From: Phytophthora sp. 'mugwort'
Lineage: Eukaryota; Oomycota; Peronosporomycetes; Peronosporales; Peronosporaceae
NCBI GenBank assembly: GCA_033558025.1
Contig: JAUCEF010000004.1
Span: 1,488,001 to 1,552,000 of the forward strand
Reading direction: 5' to 3'
Length of the DNA: 64,000 bases
Part shown: positions 39,838 through 51,354 of the stretch, in pieces
How the letters are laid out: each line of letters starts with the position of its first letter
How positions within the stretch are numbered: position 1 is the first letter of the stretch
Notes under the pieces: generated by a model
What the model was told of the DNA's origin: nothing
Database searches by the model: none
Seen by the model: the letters and a program-made list of their open reading frames with translations, nothing else
Program-made: the position numbers and the translations under genes

Positions 39838-42203
39838 ATGTCGTTGCCTTCCCCGTGCACGCGGAACGAAACCGCATTGACAACGGACTGCAATTCTCTA
39901 TGCCCCGAAGGTCGACCGTGCATCGCCTACGCTGCTGGTGATGAAGGGGAATGTTCGGGTATAGCTTCGACGTTCGGAAAATGTACGAACGACGACTTCT
40001 GTACGTACGAATGTTTCGCCACCGGTCCGGACGATTTCGCAGCGAACGGAGCCATCGACTTCAGTGTCTACACCTTCGTAATCCCATTCAGCAACGCTGT
40101 GGAACCAAGTGAAGAGGAACTGAGTGCGGTGGCCACAAACCTGACAGCGAAGTATCCATCCAAGTCGAACGACGCACTGCAACATATTGAGCCGCTGGAC
40201 TTTATGCAGTCCACTATTAGAGTTGTGCTAGCTGGGGGTTCGAGACTGTTTGGTGTGAAGGGGAAAGTGGCTCGCGTTCAGCTACCAGAAAACCTATTTG
40301 CTGCGAATACTCAGCTCCAAGCAGTGTACGTTTTTGATTGGCTTAGTTGGTCTTGCATCGTTGTATTAATTTTCCATAATGCAGAACGCTGGCAAACCTG
40401 GGGCTAGAGCAGATCCTTAAGTCATCGCTACCGTCAGGACTCGTGAACTTGACAGTATCGAATTGCCTCATGATGAGCTACCCGGACGATCTACAATCGA
40501 TGAACGAGCTGAACAATCTGTAAAGAATCTTTAAATTTTGGTGGTGGTGGGAGACTTGCTGACTTTTTATTGATGACGTAGGGATTTGTCTAAAAACTAC
40601 TTCGAATATTTCCCAGCACATCAGGAGTTGCCGAAACTGCAGACACTCAATCTGTCTACAAATAGCCTTGCAAGCTTTGAAGGTTCATTTCCGAGCTTGG
40701 TCGCACTGTAAGGAGTGCTATTGAGTATATTTTGCTTTCTGTCATGAAAATCTGACTACGTTCCGCTGTCCGGTGCGTAGGGATATCGCTAACAACAACC
40801 TTACCTCAATCCCGACAGCACTCTTCGACATGGCTGCTCTCCGGAAGTTAGATCTTCGAGGGAACAACTTCACACACATGAAAATCACCAGTACGCAGTT
40901 CAAGTTTCTCCAAGAACTCGACGAGTTCCATGTAGATTCGTTTGGCGATGCGGCATGCAATACGACGGAGAAGCTGCAAACCAGCGACAACACATTAACT
41001 GTGTGCGTATTAACTGCCGACTCGACAGATCACAAGTCATCATCAAGCATAGCGCTTATCGCTGGCGTCATGGCTGCAGCTTTCGTGCTGGTCGTCATCC
41101 TCGCCATTATTTTCCTCTTCAGATTTCTTCGTCGTCGTTCATTGGGCACAAAGCTTGAGCTAGAGACCACCAGCTTGCGTCACGAGCTGATAAGTCCGAT
41201 GGGAATTCCCCGCGCTTACGATGATCAACTCAGCGCAGAAGGCTATTCGGAGTCAGACACAAGAGATGCCCAAGCGTTCCCTTATGAAGAGGAGCTCGGA
41301 ATGCTGCTCCTCCACGCAGATGAGCTCGAATACCTTGGCAGACTTGAGAGCAAGCACTGTACTCGAAACCTCAGCCGTGATCATCGGGAAACGTTCTTAA
41401 CGAGATTCCGCGGCTCGAGACTTTTAGTTTGTAAACGATTGCGTCATCAAGTGATCTCGGAGGCTTTGGAAGTGCAGCGCTTTGCTGAATGTATCCATCT
41501 TGCAGCCTCTCTTGTTCATCCGCGGGTCGTAGCGCTGGTCGGGATAGTCTGGAGTCGAAGGTATGGCTTGGAGGCGCTGTTTGAGTACATGAAAGGAGGC
41601 GATTTGCGTTCCTGTCTAGCTGGAGAAGAGGATTCGAAAGAGCAGAGATCGTGGCGTTCACATAGTGCTTGGAAGCTACAAGTCGCGTTTGATGTGGCTG
41701 AGGCGTTGGTCTATGCACACTCGTTCTCTCCGACACTGGTACACCGAGATCTCACTTCGTACAGCGTGTTGCTGTCCTCGCCACCAGAACTACGCGCTCA
41801 GCTCGATGACTTCGTCATAGCGCAACCGGGGGACAGTACAGGTACCGGTATGTCAACTCCTGTTCGAGAGGAGCGATGGCTGGCACCAGAAGTTGTCACT
41901 GGTGCCGCACACTACAGTCCCGCTGCAGATATCTACGCATTTGGAGTGGTTCTGTCCGAGATCGATACGCATTCGTTACCGTATGAAAATTTCAGACAAA
42001 CGATGAGCGACGTGGAAATCCTAGAACTCGCTGCGTCGGGTAAACTGCGTCCAGCATTCACGCTAGGGTGTCCGACAGGAGTTCGTGAGCTAGCTGACCG
42101 ATGCTTGAGCTTTAAGGCGACAGATCGACCAAGTGCCTTGCATGCCGTCATCGTTTTACGCGCGCTGCTCTCGGAAAACCGACGGACATCGTACACTGTT
42201 TAA
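39838..42203 (+). CDS. LRR receptor-like TKL kinase, probable pseudokinase
   Basis: Four exons (39838-40325, 40385-40519, 40582-40707, 40781-42203) join in frame to 723 residues; introns are 59-73 nt. The ectodomain begins with a Cys-rich module (CNSLCPEGRPC...CSGIASTFGKCTNDDFCTYEC), then leucine-rich repeats (LVNLTVSNCL, LPKLQTLNLSTNSLASF, LRKLDLRGNNF). A membrane helix lies at about 340-362 (ALIAGVMAAAFVLVVILAII) with RFLRRRS after it. The kinase domain spans about 436-716 with LLVCKRLR (VAIK Lys kept), HRDLTSYSVL (catalytic-loop Asn replaced by Ser), DDFVIA in place of DFG, and RWLAPEVV (APE kept). No glycine-rich loop is visible. Such LRR-TKLs are expanded in oomycetes as surface receptors. 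Loss of the Asn and DFG Gly suggests a pseudokinase. No signal peptide at the predicted start. Confidence 0.8.
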
Positions 42204-42283
42204 CTCTCGAGATTGAGTCGGTAAATCGTTTTTTATCAATTTAATTGGTTCCGTTAACTATTAATAACAGTTACTGTTATGCC

Positions 42284-42925
42284 TTACTGTGGAGGTGGCA
42301 GCAAGTCTCTCGTCTGAATACGTCGTACAGCTTCTCCCGTTATGGGGTTCATCCCTTCGCGTGAGTTGTGGTACTGCAAATTCTGGGCTCGCACCATGGC
42401 ACGGTGCTTGATCGCAGCGTCGGCAGCCTGCAGTCGCTTACCGTCTTTGCCGTCGTTGTACCTTAGAGTGACGGGGTTGAACGGCTCGCCGCACTTGTTG
42501 CGTCGAGCTTTGGAGCCAGAGGTGCGTAGTGCCTCCCAGCGACGCTTTTCTGCTGCAGTGGCAGCGTCCATGGCGTCCCAGCGACGCACATCTCGGTCCA
42601 CGGCCTCACGACGACGTCGCTCCTGGTGCACCCGCACTCGAGCTCGAACGTCCTCTCTCGCGGCCCGTTCCTCGCCTGCAGTATCCGAATGGAAGCGGTC
42701 GGCATCGCTCATGAACCCGTGACTCTGTGGCGTGTACACCAACATGGCACTTCCCGCAGCGGAGGTGTCTACACGTACGAAACCTTCTTTACGAGCACGG
42801 AGCCTCTCTTTTTCGCGTTGTTCCTTGTCACAGGCAGCTTCACGTTGCTCTCGCGTCCGTGCCGGGATGTTGTTGAACTCGCGTACGGGTGCAGGAGACT
42901 CCGGTATCTTATTGTAGGCTGGCAT
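42284..42925 (-). CDS. basic coiled-coil hypothetical protein
   Basis: A 213-residue protein from ATG at 42925 (MPAYNKIPES); the open frame extends upstream only through TTG. Two thirds is Arg/Glu/Ala-rich helix (REQREAACDKEQREKERLRA, VHQERRRREAVDRDVRRWDA). The C-terminus carries the conserved-looking block FNPVTLRYNDGKDGKRLQAADAAIKHRAM and YHNSREGMNPITGE. Proteins with this NPxT/NPITGE layout are often cilia- or flagella-associated, but I cannot name it. Convergent with the kinase gene, stops about 80 nt apart. Confidence 0.65.
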   Translation of the reverse strand: MPAYNKIPESPAPVREFNNIPARTREQREAACDKEQREKERLRARKEGFVRVDTSAAGSAMLVYTPQSHGFMSDADRFHSDTAGEERAAREDVRARVRVHQERRRREAVDRDVRRWDAMDAATAAEKRRWEALRTSGSKARRNKCGEPFNPVTLRYNDGKDGKRLQAADAAIKHRAMVRAQNLQYHNSREGMNPITGEAVRRIQTRDLLPPPQ

Positions 42926-43117
42926 GCTTTGTCGTCTCGTGTGTGATAGTATGCAAGTAGACAAACAGTGATTGCAGGGAGAAGATCACAAGTGCTAAGG
43001 GAGAGAAGAAGAGCTCGCAAGATGCGATTGTGCGTAGTAAGAGCAGCCATATATAGCTTGCTACATTTTTTGAAATGGGTACATTGCAGTTGCCATCAAA
43101 TAGGTACATTTAGCTGC

Positions 43118-44304
43118 CTAGAAGAAAGTGAATATGCAAGTCTCGCACTTCTCTACAAGCGGCACGACGCTGTCCTGCCACGTCACCTGTCCGGTCTCTA
43201 AATTCGGTTGCGCCTGCGTCTGCTGGCCATGTTGTGGAGGGGGTCCCGTACCGACAGCGGGGAACGAATGAGGAGATACGTCCACGCCATTCACGTGAGT
43301 GAGATACGCTTCATCTCGGCGCATACCGGCTTCAAAGCACGGCGAACCAGGAAGAGCTTGGACCACGATCCACCCATCCTGTTGACGCAGTGGCTTGAGG
43401 CCCAACGCACTGTTCTCTTTGGTCACGCTGATGGTTTGTTCACAGTCGAAGCTGAACCAAAGCCTCACAGCTTGCACGAAACCTCGCTGCACGTCATCGG
43501 AACTCAAGTGGTAGATGCCGTGATATAAAATATGCGGGCCTTGTTGCGAGATGGCGCTTGGACATGCTGCAGCGAGCGGCAACGTGCATGTCTGGATACT
43601 GAGAATGGTCACTGGTCGACCCGCGCAGCGGAAGTTGTTGATATACTCTCGTGCTCGGTTCGTCGTCACCACAACGTCTTCGTACTGCGGAGATGAACCT
43701 TTTACCAACAACGACGTCGTCTTCTTCTCTTTAATCATCACAGGAATCCAGGTTCCAATGTGAATGTACGGCTCGTGGTAGCCTTCGACGCTCACCTCGT
43801 GATAGCCTCCATGGGCTGCGTTCCCCAATGGCGACAAGGGTGTATTTCCAGAAGTTGATGGAGTTGATACACCATGTAATGTACAAGCCCGAGGAATATC
43901 CATGGGCTGGAACGGCGTCGCACTGCCCCGACGGACGCCACGAATTGCAGAATCAGTCTGTAAATTAAGGTCGCTGCGTTGACGGAATGGACTGCCAAAA
44001 ATGTCGAGCACCCAGCGCGAGTCGGGCAGCACGAGGCTTCCCACTTGGTCTTCGCCTTCCTCTGCTGGCAGCCCGTCCGGGAACGTGTAGAGAGTTATGT
44101 CGTCCGTGGAGCTCACGGCAAAAAGATCTTCTTCACTGTAGAGTGCGTGTGCTAACTCCATCTTGATGTCGCTCCATTGGTCGAGCCGATGGAGCTTCGC
44201 CGGCTCGAACTCGAAGCACCCGTCATTCTTGCAGACCAGAGCACGCATTAGGCAGTGAAGGGCCGTCTCGACAGCTGGAAGAGACCCTAGCTCGTATGAC
44301 AGCA
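43118..44304 (-). CDS. PDZ-like hypothetical protein, 5' exon missing
   Basis: An open frame of about 394 codons with no ATG at its 5' end. It begins right after a GGCACAG acceptor-like site at 44305, so an upstream exon is implied. N-terminal half: LPAVETALHCLMRALVCKND, DIKMELAHALYSEEDLFAVS, WVLDIFGSPFRQRSDL. Middle: YIHIGTWIPVMIKEKKTTSL, EDVVVTTNRAREYINNF. C-terminal half: ISVTKENSALGLKPLRQQDG, WIVVQALPGSPCFEAGMRRD, a PDZ-like fold start (GLxL...V..V.PGSPA..AG). The sequence is clean and host-like. Immediately upstream begins repeat DNA of the 44.5-kb family, so the first exon may be displaced or lost. Confidence 0.6.
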
Positions 44305-44475
44305 CTGTGCCAAATATAGACGAGGAAGCAGAACTTTAGCGTGCTGTAGGCAGAAAAAAATCGCCACAAACATTTTGAGATTAAGACCATAACACATGAA
44401 ATACATGCACGCTCACTTCTAATTTAATTAAGAGATTTTTTTCAAAAGTATCACCAACGCTTTTTTTAGTAACTG

Positions 44476-44642
44476 TTCGGAAGTTGGTGATTGATGAGCG
44501 GTCCAATTTTCCCGAAGCTGAGAAAACTGGCGAAAACAAACGATCCCTCGCGAAAGCATGTCTGACGGCAGCGACGGAGAGTGGATTGATGATCCAGGAA
44601 TGAGCAGCAGCTCGGGTAATGAAAAAGTTGCGCCTCCTTCGA
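44476..44642 (+). repeat. dispersed repeat family R44, copy 1
   Basis: Shares TTCGGAAGTTGGTG, CGGTCCA, GGCAGCGACGGAGAG, ATTGATGA, GAGCAGCAGCTCGG and GCGCCTCCTTCG with 49073-49220, in the same orientation and 4.6 kb apart, flanking PB-C. In frame it begins MSDGSDGEWIDDPGMSSSS, so it looks like the 5' end of a transposon gene. Confidence 0.7.
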
Positions 44643-45240
44643 GTAATCTGCTCGTTTCTCGTCGCTGACTCGGGTTTACCCATGTATTCTCTCCAGTCCT
44701 GTCCCTTGCAAAAGGACGTGTCCGGTCGATACGTCCATAACTTCCCTAGCACACGCAACTAATCTTAACAAATAGCAGTAGTAGATGCGAAACCTTGAGG
44801 TTACGGGGGCAGGGGCTACACCTAGGCTCTTCTTCTGGTCGTCTGGGCGAGTGGATCGGGACTAAACGACTAGGGGCTAGACTACCCTTTCTTAAACCCT
44901 CCTCGCTCGAGCGGGCTGCAGATACCGCGCGGACCTTAGAGGGCTCTATAAACCCGTCTCTTCACGCCAAGATACGTCACACCCACCCAAGTTAGCTATT
45001 AGGCACGACGGCCTTCCTCTCTGTGTTGCTTGTAGAATTTCCTTTTCTTTTCATCCCAGACTGGTTTAACCCTTTCGGTACCGCGGGCTGTATTCTACAG
45101 GATAAAAGTTTTGTATCCTGTATGATATAGGATACAAAGTATGGTACACATTTCTCTAATGAAATATACAAACTTTAAATGAGCAACTCGGCATAAAGTT
45201 TTACAGTGATGTTGCTAACCTCGGGCCAATAATTCCCACC

Positions 45241-48204
45241 GTGGTATCTCAGTGGCGGGCCTCATTTGTCGAGAAAATCTGGCCGCAGTTTCGCGCGCAA
45301 ATTGCGCACCTCCACCCCTCTTATTCAGAAGCGCGCCGGCCCAAGCACACGCTTCAAGTGGCCATGACAGAGGAGCTGTCGTTCTCCGCTATGTGGCGGA
45401 ACCTTCGCGCCCGAGGCTGGCACCACCAACCACCGCGTGGCCTCTCAACGTTGACGAAGTACTACACGCCAAAGGGCTGGGCTCATAAGCGGGAGGCGGA
45501 GCGATATATGGACGTGTTTTGGGGGCGAAGACGAGCTGCTAAGGTTCGTTCCTGAAGAATGTAAGTTCACGGGTGAGCATGTCGCATCAAGCAGATCGTG
45601 GGTGCCTGAAGTTATGGGTATGTGTGTAATAGACGCTCTGAATCACCCGTCAAAACGACCACGAGCCAACGGCGACACGGCCGATCATGCTCTACGGCAG
45701 GCTACCATATACCAACCCAGTGTGAGTCAACCGCAAAGGATTGTGTCTCCTCATTCGCTGCACCTTCCGGATGATCTGTCAGCATCGATCTATCTAGTTC
45801 TTCGCAAGTGCAGAGCGATGGTATCTAGTTCTTCGCAAGTGCAGAGCGATGGTATCTCCACTGAGTCGCGCCCACCTCCCACGAGTACACCAGCGCCAAG
45901 TACACCGTCGGTCCGCCGCGTATTAGCCATGACAATGCCTGGGCCAATCACACCAGCACCTCGTGGCGCCACTGCAGCGTCTACGGTGGGAACAGGAATA
46001 AGTGACCGCGATGCTTTGGACGAGGGTGTGTTCATGGAATCTGGTGATGAGGAGGACTTCTGCGTGAACGATAAGTCTAGTAATGACGACGGCGATGCGT
46101 TCATTCCCGAAATCAGCGAAGCAGAAAGTGATGACGAGACGGAAGAGACCCTAGCAGCACCTGAAGCCTCCGAAAACGATGACGAGGCAGACCTGCTGCA
46201 TCTGCTTTACGTGTCTGCAAGCTCTGAAGACATGTCGAAGGACGACTTACGTCAGCATACCAGCAAAGGCTGGGAGGTTCACATAGAGAACTCAAGTACG
46301 TTCGACCGTGACAAATACAGGATAAGCTTTTGTCACTGGCTAACTTATCAGGTCCTTTACAGGCCGCGACGTTCGACTTCCTGCAGTGCAACTTGAACAA
46401 CGTGCTGCAACTCCCAGCGAGGTTGCAGAAGCGATTGAACTAAATCTTGAGGGGCTCTTCTTCTTGATGCTCCCCAAAAAGATGTGGGTTCATATCGCGG
46501 ATGAGACGAACGCATACCAGCGCTAGCAGCGCAGCTTTTCTCCAGGCCAGCTCGCGGAGTGGAATCAGCGCCGGCGCACCCGCAATCCTTCATATCGCCC
46601 AAAGAGTCGTGCGCAAATCGCGAGGGATATGGCGAAGTTCAAGGAGATCCAGACCTACGAGTTAGTGAACTTCATCGGTCTGCTGTGCGCTAGAGCTTTG
46701 TGCCCTCATCGTGAGAATTATCTCGTCCCTGGGCTACAAGCGCACAAGGAGCCGTACCTAGAGGCACGTTCGGGAGGTTCATGGCCCGGCACCGCTTCGA
46801 AGAGATTATTCGCTATCTCCACTTCAGTAGCAACGACGCTCCGGACGCTCGACGTGTGAAGACGTGGAAAATCAAGCCAGTGGCAGATCTATCAATGCAA
46901 CATTCGCTGCTGGAATGACTGTGGGTGCTCGCATTGCATTTGATGAAGGGATGATTCCAATGAGAAGCAGATTCAACCCGGTGCGGTAATACCTCAGAGC
47001 AAAGCCCCATCCGTGGCGTACGAAGTGCTTACTTACGTGCGACTCGGGCACCGGATATTGCTACAGAGCAGAGATCTATCAAGGCCGCGAGGAGGGAGAC
47101 CGGAGGGATTTGCTGCTATCCGAGAATGCTGTTCTGCGGAATATAGACAGCGTGCTGCAAGGCGAAAGGAATCGTCTTATAATTGCGGATCGTTTCTACA
47201 CCAGTGTCCAGCTCTACGCCATGCTACTTGATCGTGGGCTCTACCACGTTGGATCGATACGTACTGACCCCTCGGATTCTACATTCGCATTGTCTACAAG
47301 AAGAATAAGCCACGGGAGCCTCGCGGCTCATACCGGCTTGCACGGTCGCATGTGTTCTCAAACATGGTTGCCATCACCTGGATGGATAACAAACCTGTCT
47401 ACTTCCTGGCAACGGGCTGTACGACGGCGCTAACTACAGTCGGACGACGCGATGGTGCTCGTGTTGAGCAAGTACCTGCCCCGCAACCCGTTCGAGACTA
47501 TAACGAAGGTATGGGAGGCACGGATACACACGACCAAAAGCGATTGCAGCGGTTCTCAATTCAGAGGGCGGTACGATTCAAGCAGTACCACCACACGATA
47601 TTCGTTGGGCCAGTCGACATGGCGTTAGTCAATATGTACATCATCTACACTCAGTTGTCCACGCGCAAGTACCCGGACAAGCTCGTACCCACGCATTGTC
47701 AATTCATGGAAGAGATGCAAGTTGCCCTGCTTTCCACCGGACCCAGCGACTTCGAGGGGGACTTGTCGATCGAGGCCATGTTTGGCAGCACGCCGCGGGC
47801 GCGCACGCGACCACGCTCAGTGGCACCTTCGCGACATGAGATTGAGAAAGTTGATAAATTCAGGACTGTTTCGCGTCGGTGGAAAGGCACAACAAAAACG
47901 ACGGCAATATGCCTGCAAAGTCTGCTCGATTCACGGCGTGCGCAACATCTACCGGCATGGAAGACCACATATTTGTGCAGGAAGTGCTCAAATGCGCACG
48001 ACAGGGAGCGGCATCCTCTATCGCTGCCAACGTGTCCGCCAGAACGACCCTAACGGTCCTGTCAACACCGCCGCGTGCCACCAGATATGGCATGACATGT
48101 GGCGCAACGGCACCGACACATCGGACGGCGTCGGATACCGCCATCGTGCGCCTCAGGAACTCCGAGATGGTGGTGATGAGCCTAGCAACAGGACGAAAGT
48201 GTAG
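45241..48204 (+). pseudogene. PB-C piggyBac transposase
   Basis: First exon 45241-45555: RAQIAHLHPSYSEARRPKHT, EELSFSAMWRNLRARGWHHQ. Then an acidic linker frame 45602-46310 (ESGDEEDFCVNDKSSNDDGD). Then LEGLFFLMLPKKMWVHIADE near 46450. Catalytic core: AFDEGMIPMRSRFNPV near 46938-46983 with a stop after VR, IIADRFYTSVQLYAML near 47181-47230, ITWMDNKPVYFLATG near 47374-47420, and MGGTDTHDQKRLQRFSIQRA near 47511-47570. The C-terminal zinc module RRQYACKVCSIHG...ICAGSAQM lies near 47895-48000. All three catalytic Asp positions remain, but frames shift near 46400, 46870 and 47260. Confidence 0.75.
45791..45852. repeat. 31-bp tandem duplication in the PB-C gene
   Basis: Two exact 31-bp units starting TATCTAGTTCTTCGC. 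Because 31 is not a multiple of 3, the same bases are translated in two frames (LRKCRAMV, then SSQVQSDGI) within one open frame. Confidence 0.9.
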
Positions 48205-49072
48205 ATGATGAGAAATGAAGCTAGCCCCATTTAATAATGCGATATCCACTTCTCCCTGCATTCAGTGGACTTCACTGTTGAACGCATCTGCGTGTGAAAT
48301 ACTCAACTGCGCAGCGCTTCGCTGTATCTGCTGCTGGCGCTGTGTATCGGCTGCAATGGGAACCTGCAATGACACCCTACAGCTGCAGAGGTATTGAACG
48401 ATAGAGAATGATTCACGAGTGCTAAAGACACGCGAGGGAATGGGAATGACCTGATTGTGGATAATCTCATGCTGTAGACATATTTTTTTCGACAAGCGCA
48501 TCACCTTTGATGCGCATGGACTGGCCATTTCATGTGCGGTACAGGTTATCATGCCGTACAATTTCACGTGTATCTTATACTACCCACTACATCAGTGTGG
48601 TTAGGGGAGGCTTCCCCCTGACTTCGCCAATACTCCGCAAATAATAATATCTAGTATATTTGTATCCTGTATAGAACAGGATAAATTGAAGCAAAAACGT
48701 TGTACCGAAGGGGATAATGGTTTCCTCTCACAGAGACTGTTCGCCTCTAGTGCAAATTGGTTTCTGCCGGTATCCTAACACTCGCCTCCCGTCGCCGACT
48801 GCCACCGCGTCCTCTCAACCGCTCATTTCCTGTCGAGGTTGGGTCCTAGACCCCGAGATCTTCCGCGCAGACCCTGGCTTCCAGTGGGTTGGATCGGACC
48901 CGTCGAGTTTCTGACGGCTGTTCCACGCCGCCCCGTCCTCACTGTCGACACTACTCCTCCATTCGCTGCTTATTCCGTCCATCACTGCTGTCCTTCTTGT
49001 CGTCCGTTGCCGCCTCCTACTATTTGTTCTGTCCTTTGCTGCTGTGCTTTTTTGAGTTTTTTTTGTAATTGG

Positions 49073-49220
49073 CTTCGGAAGTTGGTGGTTGGTGGGCGGT
49101 CCAGTTTCCAAAAACAGGCAAAAACCAAACGAGCCCTCGCGAGAGCATTCTGATGGCAGCGACGGAGAGTAGATTGATGAGCAGCAGCTCGGACGATGAG
49201 GAAGTAGCGCCTCCTTCGGA
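49073..49220 (+). repeat. dispersed repeat family R44, copy 2
   Basis: Direct copy of 44476-44642, a few indels apart. A third, more diverged copy lies at about 49950-50006 (CGAGAAAACCGCCGGAAAC ... GAGCATATTTCCGATGG). Confidence 0.7.
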
Positions 49221-49371
49221 CGCGGATACCTCTGCTTTTGTCCTCGAAGCGGTCCTCTTCACGAGGAGTTGGAAGATTTGCCATTCACGCTACAAAAGTG
49301 GCTCTGTGGTATGCTGTGCTAAAATCTGCTTTATAGGAAAACGAGAGCAGTTATCGTTTTTCTTGTCTGTT

Positions 49372-49838
49372 GTCTAGGATGAGCAATCGTGGGCGACAGG
49401 TATCACTGCTGACAGCCCTGCTTAGATCTATTGCGTTTGCCGAGACGTGCGACAGTGAGCGCGACCGCTTCTGTAATATATCCCGTTTGTGGGACGGGTC
49501 TGCAAGGTTGCGCTCGAGAATCCACGGAGAAGCGTGCGGCAGCAAAAGATTTGTTAGTTGGGTGGTTCGAACCTATAGCAGAACTATTTGGAGAGCTTGT
49601 TCCTTCTCGAGTGCAATGGAAGCTTTTAGACGCGTCTAAACAGCGCCGCTATTTTTCTTTCGCCATGCACACACTGCTACCACCAGAGTTTACTTGGGAA
49701 ATGTGTGTGACGAGTACAAGAAGCATCTTGATGTTCCCTAAGAAGACACTCCACGCTCCTCACAACGTGCACTCTCTAGGATCCTGCCAACCGCTGCCCG
49801 AAGATAGGGATTCGCACTGGCAGAATTCAAGTCTGTGA
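49372..49838 (+). pseudogene. unrecognised transposon frame downstream of R44
   Basis: 49431-49838 reads STEKRAAAKDLLVGWFEPIA, ELFGELVPSRVQWKLLDASK, FAMHTLLPPEFTWEMC, a plausible helical protein in one frame; the preceding part is in another frame. No known domain. It follows R44 copy 2 on the same strand and is probably its gene body. Confidence 0.4.
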
Positions 49839-50280
49839 CGTGAGCGCCATATACCATATGAGACCACTTTAACCACATGTATCACTAACGGCTTTTTGAG
49901 ATTTTTCGTAAAAGCCCTCTGAAGTAGGGTCGTGGCTAAATTTCGTTGAGCCGAGAAAACCGCCGGAAACGAAACACCCCCGGCTAGAGCATATTTCCGA
50001 TGGTGAACGACGACGTCTGGGGATGGAGCAAGGCCATGTGACAGCGTGTCTTGCGCAGCAAGCCCGCGAGCAGTCAGCAGCGAGATGAAGGATCGCCGAA
50101 AGAAAAAACGTGGCACAGGACGACCACTGGCGATGCAACCAGGAAAAGATCGCAGAAAGAACGCGGCGCGTAGCGACCGCTGGCAGTGCATCCTGAGGGC
50201 AGTCAGTGGGATGATCGCGCAAGGTGCGCAGATGGGTGCGCGGCTGGCGTGCACCAGTGTGGCCCAAACGAAGTGAGCGG

Positions 50281-50560
50281 CGGCGCGACCGAGTGAGAGC
50301 GAGCTCACAACCGAATTTGCGTGAGAGCGGACAACCGAATCTGCGGGCCAAGGAAACCCAACGAGTCTGCCAGGTCAAGCAGACCCCGAACGAACCGAGA
50401 GATCCCGGCGGGCATTGGGCGCCGCTGGAGGATCGACGAACGCGAACGGAATGAGAGATCCCGGCAGGCGTTGAGAGCCGCTGGAGGAACGACGAACGAA
50501 GCGAACGAGCGAACGAGGACGGTGGTTGCACGTGGAGAGGCGGCCAACGGACTCGGAAGC
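50281..50560. repeat. GC-rich imperfect tandem repeats (CGAACG-rich)
   Basis: A unit of about 46 bp, GAGAGATCCCGGCGGGC...GACGAACG, occurs at about 50397-50443 and again at 50454-50500. Shorter units GAGCGGACAACCGAAT and GCGAACGAG recur around it. All frames here are repeat by-products. It could be the leader of a retroelement, but no LTR was found. Confidence 0.6.
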
Positions 50561-51243
50561 GAACTCGACAGCTAGCGAACGAGACGGATAAAACGAACGT
50601 GCTGAGGACTTCCAGGAGTGACCCGCGCTGGACATCAGCGAGTGTCCGAGTCGACTGACGGTTGCACGACAGGGCGGGCGTCAGAGGCGTGAAGCTCTAG
50701 TGGCTGGTATGTGTCGGTGGTGCATTCCCAGGACTTGCAGGTGCGAGAGCGGCGGACGGAAATCTAGACTCAGGACGTAGATCTTGTCTTCAAGGCTCTG
50801 TTCCTTCGGGAGGTTTTGTCGTCTCGGGGCAAACATTAGCTTAAATTGAAGCTAAAATACTGAATATTTCCATGATATACACAGTTAAATAACCTCAAAA
50901 AGATGTTAGTGATACTTTTGTTTTAGTCGTAGCATTTTCAGAATCTAATCCTGCATGTTTCTAGAACGTTCTGAGATCGTTCTAGGACGATTTACAGCTA
51001 GCTGGTGCTGCAGCCCATGTTTGCTATAAGAGTTTTAGGTCAGAATAACATCAGCATTGAACATGTTTTGTCCATGATTTTGTTGAATAAATGCCGGATT
51101 TCTTACGGAGACGGTAATTTAAAACTACTATGTTTGTCCCATGATGGAACGTGTTCAACATACATTGCTAACACAGCATGAAAATTAAGTTGATTGCAAA
51201 AAGAAAATGTCGGACCGCTGTATTGCATTCGTCAAACTACGTC
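50561..51243. other. spacer
   Basis: No gene. Contains an inverted CTAGAACG/CGTTCTAG-type palindrome near 50960-50995 and an AT-rich tract from 50830 to 51130. Confidence 0.3.
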
Positions 51244-51354
51244 TTGGAATGTATCCACTGAGTGTCATTTGCTCGGAACATGGTGCAACATGGACAATGG
51301 ACAATTGGAATGTATCCAGTGAGTGTGATTTGCTCGAAACATTGACAACATGGA
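51244..51354. repeat. tandem repeat, 61-bp period
   Basis: TTGGAATGTATCCA followed by GTGAGTGT/CTGAGTGT and ATTTGCTCG occurs at 51244 and 51305. It is followed by a degenerate AATCATGGA array to about 51405. Confidence 0.75.

Larger units (their letters stand above)
45070..48713 (+). mobile_element. piggyBac element PB-C
   Basis: Left boundary TTAA at 45066-45069, right ATAA at 48714-48717 (one base off). Ends CCCTTTCGGTACC and, inverted, CCCCTTCGGTAC. Length 3644 bp. Just inside both ends are copies of TATCCTGT/ACAGGATA: 45097-45104 and 45114-45121 on the left, 48663-48670 and 48676-48683 on the right. The left set includes a 10-bp perfect stem (TTTGTATCCT with AGGATACAAA, 45110-45138). Confidence 0.82.

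Noticed and set aside
42229..42280. Regulatory hairpin in the AT-rich gap after the kinase gene
   Set aside because: Short TTAAT/ATTAA symmetry only; common in AT-rich 3' regions.
50046..50635. Several 76-220 codon frames
   Set aside because: All lie in CGAACG-type repeats and mirror each other on both strands; no domain.
50281..50760. Long terminal repeat of a retrotransposon
   Set aside because: Repetitive and GC-rich, but no matching partner repeat, TG...CA ends or primer-binding site could be found.
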